From Oscillospiraceae bacterium (GTDB taxonomy: Bacteria; Bacillota_A; Clostridia; Oscillospirales; Oscillospiraceae): a stretch of DNA of 11,459 bases. The notes beneath the pieces were generated by a model. It worked only from the letters and a program-made list of their open reading frames with translations. It ran no database searches and had not been told where the DNA came from. Below, piece by piece: positions 6,760-11,459 of the stretch (the stretch's first letter is position 1; every line of letters starts with the position of its first letter). The position numbers were made by a program, and so were the translations under genes. The stretch is from positions 1 to 11,459 of the forward strand of contig JAFQPT010000004.1 of the NCBI GenBank assembly GCA_017411665.1, given 5' to 3'.

Positions 6760-7863
6760 TTAATCGTCAATTAAATCTCTGTGCTTCAGCTTTTTATAAA
6801 TGGATACCAGCTGCTTTCTGGAGGATACCCCCAGCTTCCCATAAATGTTCTTGTTATGAAACTTCAGGGTGTTTTCCTTAATGTTCAGCTCGCTCATAAT
6901 TTCCTTGGTGGAGCGCCCCGCAACATACATGGAGAACACCGCCAGCTCTGTGATGGTCAATGTATCCAGACCGTGCAGATACTGTTCAAAGCGCTCCTCA
7001 CTTTGCTCTGTCCGAAGGTCATCCGCTGCGGATTCTTCAAAATCCGCTTCGCCTTCTTCCAAAGCCATTGTCGTTCCTCGTGCTTCATGGTCAGCGATTA
7101 CAACCTTCAGCCGTTCATTTTCCTTCATCATCACGCTCAGCCCAAACAGGAACATTTCACTGATGATATAAGACACCGACAGACATTCAAAATCGATTTT
7201 GACCATCTGCTCCAAGAGCCATACACCGATATTTACAAACACCGCGACCACCAGAATCCAGGAATAGACACCGGACTCCGTTTGTCCCTTTTTGATTGCA
7301 CCCACAACGATGGCAACCATCGCAGTGAAGTATCCCAGCAGATAAACCAAATAAATAGGATGCAGCGGACCGTACACCTTCTGCAGCACCGCAACGCCGT
7401 TGATTTGCTCCAGAGTGACTTCCTTATAGTAAATATCCAGATACCCCGGACTTGCCGCAATCAAAAACACAAGCAATGCCACGCCAAGCAGAGTTCCAAT
7501 CATCCATTTGGGACAGGTCTTTCCTGTGACATTCATCAAAATCATCAGCATGGCCAGAGGCAGGAATACCGACCCGAGGTAGGAAATGCGGTTGGCAAGC
7601 AGCGCTTCCTCCAGCCCACGGGAAACAGACAAACTGAAATACCCGATATTGACGACCAGCACAGACAAAAACAGCAGCACAAACCAACCGTCTTTCTCCC
7701 GCATCAAGCTGCAATAACCAAGGAGCAACAGCAGAGACATGACCATCATGACCCCGTAAATCACAGACGCGGTGGCTGTTTTCTCCCCGATTGCGCTGCA
7801 GCCCGTCAGCCACAAAAGCAGCATTGCGCAAATCAGCAGGCTATTTTGTTTCTTTGTGGTCAT
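6760..7863 (-). CDS. Seven-transmembrane sensor fused to a LuxR-type DNA-binding domain
   Basis: The 367-residue protein (from ATG 7863) has an N-terminal KK-rich signal with a lipobox-like LTGC (Cys22), seven hydrophobic helices (about 32-52, 59-78, 91-111, 119-136, 168-189, 200-218, 228-246), an acidic linker (247-298) and a C-terminal LuxR/GerE helix-turn-helix (about 300-352: LTITELAVFSMYVAGRSTKE...NTLKFHNKNIYGKLGV). The membrane part resembles the 7TM N-terminal domain of some histidine kinases, with NRISYLGSVFLPLAML as signature, but no kinase or receiver is present. It is therefore probably a one-component, membrane-bound transcription factor. GTG codons at 7881 and 7875 could extend it by six or four residues; ATG 7863 is preferred because upstream sequence is occupied by repeated boxes. 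It heads a three-gene operon and faces the DUF4428/DUF5050 operon. Confidence 0.85.
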   Translation of the reverse strand: MTTKKQNSLLICAMLLLWLTGCSAIGEKTATASVIYGVMMVMSLLLLLGYCSLMREKDGWFVLLFLSVLVVNIGYFSLSVSRGLEEALLANRISYLGSVFLPLAMLMILMNVTGKTCPKWMIGTLLGVALLVFLIAASPGYLDIYYKEVTLEQINGVAVLQKVYGPLHPIYLVYLLGYFTAMVAIVVGAIKKGQTESGVYSWILVVAVFVNIGVWLLEQMVKIDFECLSVSYIISEMFLFGLSVMMKENERLKVVIADHEARGTTMALEEGEADFEESAADDLRTEQSEERFEQYLHGLDTLTITELAVFSMYVAGRSTKEIMSELNIKENTLKFHNKNIYGKLGVSSRKQLVSIYKKLKHRDLIDD

Positions 7864-7876
7864 ATCTTCTTTCACC

Positions 7877-7945
7877 CCCACACTTTTCCCACACTTTTTG
7901 CAAAATATCCGACCCTCCCCACACTTTCTTTCTCCAAAAGTGTGG
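7877..7945. promoter_or_regulatory. Cluster of four CCACACTTT boxes in the divergent promoter region
   Basis: CCCACACTTTT occurs at 7877-7887 and again directly adjacent at 7888-7898 (an 11-base tandem, one helical turn). CCCACACTTTC lies at 7918-7928, and the inverted copy AAAAGTGTGG at 7936-7945. The third and fourth copies form an inverted repeat with a 9-base loop, followed by seven T residues (7948-7954), so they also resemble a plus-strand terminator or attenuator. Repeated boxes between a DNA-binding regulator and a divergent operon suggest operators, most simply for the LuxR-type protein itself. The rest of 7864-8093 shows no coding signal. Confidence 0.5.
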
Positions 7946-7967
7946 TGTTTTTTTCAATTGGAAGCAG

Positions 7968-7973
7968 TACAAT
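7968..7973 (+). promoter_or_regulatory. Candidate -10 of the DUF4428/DUF5050 operon
   Basis: TACAAT at 7968-7973 matches the -10 consensus at five of six positions. At the expected -35 distance (7945-7950) there is no TTGACA-like hexamer, but the inverted AAAAGTGTGG box ends exactly there, as expected for an activator-dependent promoter. A rival weak reading is TTGGAA (7958-7963) with TAAATA (7982-7987). Confidence 0.25.
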
Positions 7974-8093
7974 TAGACTGGTAAATAATAATCGGACGAT
8001 GTTGTGCTTCATTTTAACATGTTCGGAAAGGGCATTCAACCCCATCCGACTCATCCGTCCGACCAAACCAACGGAAAATGAGGAGATGATTTT

Positions 8094-8870
8094 ATGGCTT
8101 TCTTCAGCAAGCTATTCCAGAAAAAAACATGTTCCATCTGCGGAGGAGAAATCGGCCTTCTGGGCAACCGCAAGCTGGAAGACGGTAATATGTGCAAAAC
8201 TTGTGCCGCGAAGCTGTCCCCCTGGTTTTCTGACCGCCGCAACAGCACTGTGGAGGAAATCTCCGCTCAGCTGGAATACCGCGAAGAAAACAAGGCTGCC
8301 GTCGCTGCATTCCATACCACCCGTGTATTGGGGGAAACCACCAAGCTGCTGCTGGATGAGGATGCCTGCAAATTTATCGTAACCAATGAACGAAACTGGG
8401 CCAAAGCAAACCCCGATGTGCTGGACTTCTCTCAGGTCACAGGCTGTCTGCTGGACATTGAGGAAAGCTGCTCCGAAGCATACAGAGAGGACGAAGAGGG
8501 CAATGACGTCAGCTATACCCCTCCCCGCTACACCTACTCCTATGACTTCCACATCACCATTCACGTCAACCATCCCTACTTCGACGAAATGTCCTTCCAA
8601 TTGAACAGCAGCTCCGTGGATACCACAAACGATACTCCCGTACCCGCTCACAGAAAGCCCGACCCCAGGCGCAATCGCGATTACATGGAATACGAAGCCA
8701 TGGGCAATGAAATCAAGGAAATTCTGACAAGCGCACGGGCACAGGCAAGACAATCCGCACAAGCGGCAGCAGCACCCAAAGCAGCTGTCTCCTGTCCCTG
8801 GTGCGGCGCACCCACCACTCCCGATGCATCCGGCCGCTGCGAATACTGCGGCGGACCTGTAAACGGATAA
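8094..8870 (+). CDS. DUF4428 protein with N- and C-terminal zinc ribbons
   Basis: This 258-residue cytoplasmic protein starts at ATG 8094 with GAGGAGA upstream. Residues 11-60 form the DUF4428 domain, with CSICGGEIGLLGNRKLEDG then MCKTCAAKLSPWF: Cys13, Cys16, Cys34 and Cys37 would bind one zinc ion. The middle part (about 65-215) is a mixed alpha/beta region with a PPRYTYSYDFHITIHV strand pattern and an acidic loop. An Ala/Gln-rich spacer (212-231) leads to a second zinc ribbon with Cys234, Cys237, Cys249 and Cys252 (CPWCGAPTT...CEYCGG). The biochemical role of DUF4428 is unknown; the ribbons suggest protein or nucleic-acid contacts. It is followed after 28 bases by the DUF5050 lipoprotein gene and faces the 7TM-LuxR operon, so it may be controlled by that regulator. 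Family call firm, function open. Confidence 0.88.
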   Translation: MAFFSKLFQKKTCSICGGEIGLLGNRKLEDGNMCKTCAAKLSPWFSDRRNSTVEEISAQLEYREENKAAVAAFHTTRVLGETTKLLLDEDACKFIVTNERNWAKANPDVLDFSQVTGCLLDIEESCSEAYREDEEGNDVSYTPPRYTYSYDFHITIHVNHPYFDEMSFQLNSSSVDTTNDTPVPAHRKPDPRRNRDYMEYEAMGNEIKEILTSARAQARQSAQAAAAPKAAVSCPWCGAPTTPDASGRCEYCGGPVNG

Positions 8871-8898
8871 TTCCTACCGACTACAAGGAGGTTTTTTC

Positions 8899-10266
8899 AT
8901 GAAAAAATCCGGTTTGCGGCAGTTGCTTCTGCTTTTCACACTGCTTACACTGCTGTTTTCTCTCTCCGCCTGCGGAAACGAAGAGCCCGCTCCTCCGCAG
9001 GAATCCCCTATCGCTTCTGAAGACAGCGTTCCCTATTCCGAACCCGAGCTGCTCGGCTCCTGGGTCTGGGACGGCGGATGGGATTACACCTACCACTTTA
9101 ACGGCGACGGAACAGGCTCCTACACCTATGGCGACCAGGAGCTGCTCTTTGACTTCACCGACAACGGTGACCATGTGGTCATTCAGTATCGCAATGCCAC
9201 CGAACCGAACGTATTCCACTATCATGTAAACGGCACCGTTTTGTCCATCGAGGACAGCTTCGGTCAGTATGTCACCTATCTGAAAACCGAAAATGGGGTC
9301 ATTCTGTCTCCTCTGGAAAAGCTGTACGTGGACTTCACCCCCGAAATGACCGCAAAAATGAGCACCTTTATCAATTTCGGCTACTATGCCGTCTGCGGTG
9401 ACTCCATTTACGGGGTCGGTCACAACAATAGCGGTATTACCCAGTTCGCCCGCTACGACATGAAGCAAAACGGTGACTTTGCGGAAGTCGACAGCTATGA
9501 AATCATCGACCGAAACATTACCCCAACCTACATTGCGGAACATGGCGATGATCTGTACTACATCCGCGATTGGGATGGTCTTTACAAAATCGGCAAGGAT
9601 GGCGGAACACCCCAATGTGTCATCTCCGAGCCTGTGGATTACGCGCAGATTCTCAATGACAAGATATATTTCTGCAACGAGGACTACAACTTCTGCCGTG
9701 CCGACCTCGACGGCAGCAATGTAGAAGTTCTTGTATACAAGGAAATGTATTACACATATCTGCTGGACGAAAACTGGCTGATTTATCAGGATGACGCAGA
9801 CAACGAGTCCCTGCATCTGTATCATCTGCTTACAGGCACAGACGTTGCCATCTCCGATGCACCGTCCTATAGTCCCATCATTGTGGATTCCACCGTTTAC
9901 TTTGCTTTGAAGGAAAACGGCATCCAGACCTTTGCGCGCGTGGATTTGAACGACGTGGAAATCACTTACGACGATGCTACAGGCTCCGCACAGCACCGCT
10001 TCAACGTGGAAACCACAGGAAATCCCATCACAACCGACCTCGCCATCACGGCAGATCATTACTGCTATAACGGCACCAACACCGGCTATGACACCGATCA
10101 TTGGACCTATCTGAAAAATGAAAGCGGCGTTTCCGAACGAACCTACGCCTACACCGGCATCGACTATAATGTATTCTGGGAACTCAACAGCGAAGGGCTG
10201 GTTTCCCACATTTATGTCACACTCAATGCAACAGGCGGCAGCCAGACAGTTCCGAGAACCAACTGA
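8899..10266 (+). CDS. DUF5050-type beta-propeller lipoprotein
   Basis: The 455-residue precursor has a lipoprotein signal peptide (KKSGLRQLLLLFTLLTLLFSLSAC) with lipobox LSAC and lipidated Cys25, then a Pro/Glu-rich linker (26-48). Residues 50-130 form a small lipocalin-like domain (LLGSWVWDGGWDYTYHFNGD with GTVLSIEDSFGQYVTY). From about 155 to 400, repeats of the kind GDDLYYIRDWDGLYKIGKDGG, NDKIYFCNEDYNFCRADLDGS and STVYFALKENG match the DUF5050/LRP-like beta-propeller pattern. It should sit on the outer face of the membrane and bind a ligand or partner; no catalytic motif is visible. The ribosome site AAGGAGG is perfect. Second gene of a two-gene operon after the DUF4428 gene, it ends at a strong hairpin terminator. 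Several acidic Asp/Asn-Gly turns might bind calcium, but this is speculative. Confidence 0.85.
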   Translation: MKKSGLRQLLLLFTLLTLLFSLSACGNEEPAPPQESPIASEDSVPYSEPELLGSWVWDGGWDYTYHFNGDGTGSYTYGDQELLFDFTDNGDHVVIQYRNATEPNVFHYHVNGTVLSIEDSFGQYVTYLKTENGVILSPLEKLYVDFTPEMTAKMSTFINFGYYAVCGDSIYGVGHNNSGITQFARYDMKQNGDFAEVDSYEIIDRNITPTYIAEHGDDLYYIRDWDGLYKIGKDGGTPQCVISEPVDYAQILNDKIYFCNEDYNFCRADLDGSNVEVLVYKEMYYTYLLDENWLIYQDDADNESLHLYHLLTGTDVAISDAPSYSPIIVDSTVYFALKENGIQTFARVDLNDVEITYDDATGSAQHRFNVETTGNPITTDLAITADHYCYNGTNTGYDTDHWTYLKNESGVSERTYAYTGIDYNVFWELNSEGLVSHIYVTLNATGGSQTVPRTN

Positions 10267-10280
10267 GCCCCGCCGGAAAG

Positions 10281-10315
10281 AAAAAACCGGGCTGCTGACA
10301 GCAGCCCGGCTTTTC
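10281..10315. terminator. Intrinsic terminator between the lipoprotein operon and the retron RT gene
   Basis: CCGGGCTGCT (10287-10296) pairs perfectly with AGCAGCCCGG (10300-10309) around a GAC loop, with TTTTCT after it. Six A residues precede the stem, so it can also end the minus-strand reverse transcriptase transcript. Confidence 0.9.
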
Positions 10316-10340
10316 TATCTGATTGTTTGACAGCAGTCAT

Positions 10341-11261
10341 TTATTTTCCTGTCAATGTATTTTGCAGCCACCTTCGGTATTCCTGCATTTCTTGATTGCA
10401 GGGGTCAGCGTACAGCACATAATTCACGCGGCCAAGCAGCTGCCTCTCATAAGACCGAACATCCGCCTCACTTCCAATGTGTTCCAAATGGGCCGCAATG
10501 CCGTACTTGCGGCAATAATACAGCTCCTGACGCAGTTTTCTGCGATAGTCGGACGGTACAGACACCCTTTCATTGACCACGATGCCCGTCACCGTTTGCC
10601 GCTGCCCGCCGTTCAAAACCACGGTTTTGTTGTCATTCAAAAACAGCCCCACCTTCCGCAGCTCTGTCCGCACCTTGGTTTTCACCTCTGCAGGGTCAAA
10701 GCTGCCCGAAAAGGTCATGTCATCGCAATAGCGCGTATACACAATGTGCCGCTTTGCACACCAACTGCCCACCGCATTGTCAAAGTCGCGGAGAATGATG
10801 TTGGAAATCGCAGGGGATGTAGGCGCACCTTGAGGCAATGCATCGTGATACACGCACAGCAGACTCAGAAGCACGCGGTTTGGCTCACTGTACCGCGCAG
10901 CGGGAAAGGCCTTTTCCTTCACCAGCGGATAAAAACAGTGGTCAAAAAACTTCCGAATATCCAGTTTCATGACCATCGGCTGTCCTACATGAGGCACAGC
11001 ATTGTGCAGGGTGCTCCCTCCGAGACGGTATGCCATGGCATAGGGAGATACCTCTTCATAGACAAGCAGCTGTCGGGCAATTTTCCGCTGTACAGACTTC
11101 AGCAGCCCGTCGGGAACGCTCAGCTGTCTCAACTCTCCGTTTTCCTTGGGCAGCATCACCGTATGATAATGACTGCTTCTGCTGTTGCTGAGTGTATACA
11201 GCACCTTCGCAGAAACGCCCAGATCGGTTTCCAGAGAGGAAAGCTCTCTATAAACGATCAT
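10341..11261 (-). CDS. Retron-type reverse transcriptase
   Basis: The 306-residue protein (ATG at 11261, GGGAGGG upstream) contains the RT core: LPKENGELRQLSVP (37-50), KLDIRKFFDH with first catalytic Asp101, LPQGAPTSPAISN (142-154), and the active-site YCDD (178-181) instead of the usual YADD. Retron-specific signatures are NAVPH (87-91, the NAxxH motif) and VTG (224-226). There is no endonuclease, maturase or fused effector domain, so it is a plain retron RT of normal size. It would reverse-transcribe part of an RNA encoded upstream into msDNA, usually serving phage defence with a partner protein. The frame is open another 45 codons upstream to an ATG at 11396, but that part overlaps the structured leader and lacks a ribosome site. 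Convergent with the lipoprotein operon; no effector is in the window. Confidence 0.92.
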   Translation of the reverse strand: MIVYRELSSLETDLGVSAKVLYTLSNSRSSHYHTVMLPKENGELRQLSVPDGLLKSVQRKIARQLLVYEEVSPYAMAYRLGGSTLHNAVPHVGQPMVMKLDIRKFFDHCFYPLVKEKAFPAARYSEPNRVLLSLLCVYHDALPQGAPTSPAISNIILRDFDNAVGSWCAKRHIVYTRYCDDMTFSGSFDPAEVKTKVRTELRKVGLFLNDNKTVVLNGGQRQTVTGIVVNERVSVPSDYRRKLRQELYYCRKYGIAAHLEHIGSEADVRSYERQLLGRVNYVLYADPCNQEMQEYRRWLQNTLTGK

Positions 11262-11459
11262 ATGGAGCTTCCCTCCCTTCCTTTTGCAGAACAATACAAT
11301 GTGAATACCGAAGATGCGAAGCTGTATACCCGAGCCCATGACAGTGGGCTGAAATACAGCGCAGCAGCTTCGATTGCACTTGCGTGCATCGATCATGGTA
11401 ATGCATCCCCACAGCGACTCGCTGCAGGTGCCAATGGAAATTGACTTGCTCTAATGTTC
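11262..11459 (-). ncRNA. Putative retron msr-msd RNA leader (5' end cut by window)
   Basis: This is the upstream leader of the retron RT, where msr-msd RNAs are encoded. In minus-strand reading order it holds a bulged hairpin (11431-11403, loop AGT), a nine-pair hairpin with a GCAA tetraloop and one bulged A (11392-11370), and a long compound stem at about 11373-11314. In the last, CGAAGCTG and CAGCTTCG can close it, or GCTGTAT/ATACAGC inside, with AGCCCA-CTGTCA-TGGGCT (11350-11333) at the tip. The compound stem is the likely msd. A GAACA at the window end can pair with TGTTC just after the stem (a1/a2-like), but the element is truncated, so ends and branching guanosine are unresolved. Confidence 0.55.

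Noticed and set aside
8016..8023. AACATGTT palindrome before the DUF4428 gene
   Set aside because: Eight-base palindromes are frequent by chance and no second copy supports an operator.
6781..8382. 533-codon plus-strand open frame opposite the 7TM-LuxR gene, running through the divergent spacer
   Set aside because: It is His/Gln-rich antisense of real coding sequence, spans a regulatory region and ends inside the DUF4428 gene in another frame.
8881..10209. 442-codon minus-strand frame opposite the lipoprotein gene
   Set aside because: Composition (Val/Ile/Gly/Cys-rich, no domains) is that of an antisense shadow, while the plus strand has a lipobox, perfect ribosome site and terminator.
11262..11396. 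45-residue N-terminal extension of the RT
   Set aside because: It overlaps the structured leader, has no RT homology or ribosome site, and ATG 11261 has a purine-rich ribosome site and the expected N-terminus.
10323..11444. 373-codon plus-strand frame opposite the retron RT
   Set aside because: It is antisense to a reverse transcriptase with all catalytic motifs and shows no domain or ribosome site.

Overview
The window looks like a chromosomal segment of a gut-type Clostridia bacterium, most likely Oscillospirales/Ruminococcaceae. The reasons are strong AGGAGG ribosome binding sites, a moderately GC-rich coding style, a short PDF-like deformylase with the GMAANMIG signature, DUF4428 and DUF5050 proteins, and ECF sigma/anti-sigma pairs of the clostridial kind. 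This assignment is inference from family content; no marker gene is present.

Layout, left to right. (1) The 3' end of a MetI-like methionine ABC permease (1-129) is followed by a cloverleaf-forming palindromic repeat (152-274) that ends in a T run. (2) An ECF sigma factor (358-924) overlaps a membrane or secreted anti-sigma-like protein (914-1474). A possible ECF-type promoter sits in front of the pair, and an internal Shine-Dalgarno/ATG sits inside the second gene. (3) The spacer 1475-1759 holds a possible 38-residue minus-strand ORF, a 17-bp perfect hairpin and an AT-rich extended -10 promoter. (4) A two-gene plus-strand operon encodes an 810-residue membrane-anchored surface protein with Ig/FN3-like modules and a Thr-Pro linker, then an MscS-type mechanosensitive channel. 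It ends at a bidirectional terminator (5159-5195). (5) A three-gene minus-strand operon, read from 7863 down to 5198, encodes a seven-helix membrane protein fused to a LuxR DNA-binding domain, a membrane protein of unknown function, and a variant peptide deformylase. (6) A divergent intergenic region (7864-8093) carries four copies of CCACACTTT-type boxes. (7) A plus-strand operon encodes a DUF4428 zinc-ribbon protein and a DUF5050 lipoprotein, and ends at a strong terminator. (8) A minus-strand retron reverse transcriptase (10341-11261) has a strongly structured upstream leader (11262-11459), which is the expected place for the msr-msd RNA. The window edge cuts this leader.

The retron is the best candidate for an interesting system. 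Its RT has NAxxH and VTG signatures and a YCDD active site, and no known retron effector lies in the window, so any partner must be beyond the right edge. Second is the apparent divergon, in which a possibly lipidated, kinase-less 7TM-LuxR regulator faces a zinc-ribbon/lipoprotein operon across a cluster of matching boxes. Much of the rest concerns the cell envelope: sigma/anti-sigma, a surface protein with MscS, and lipoproteins.
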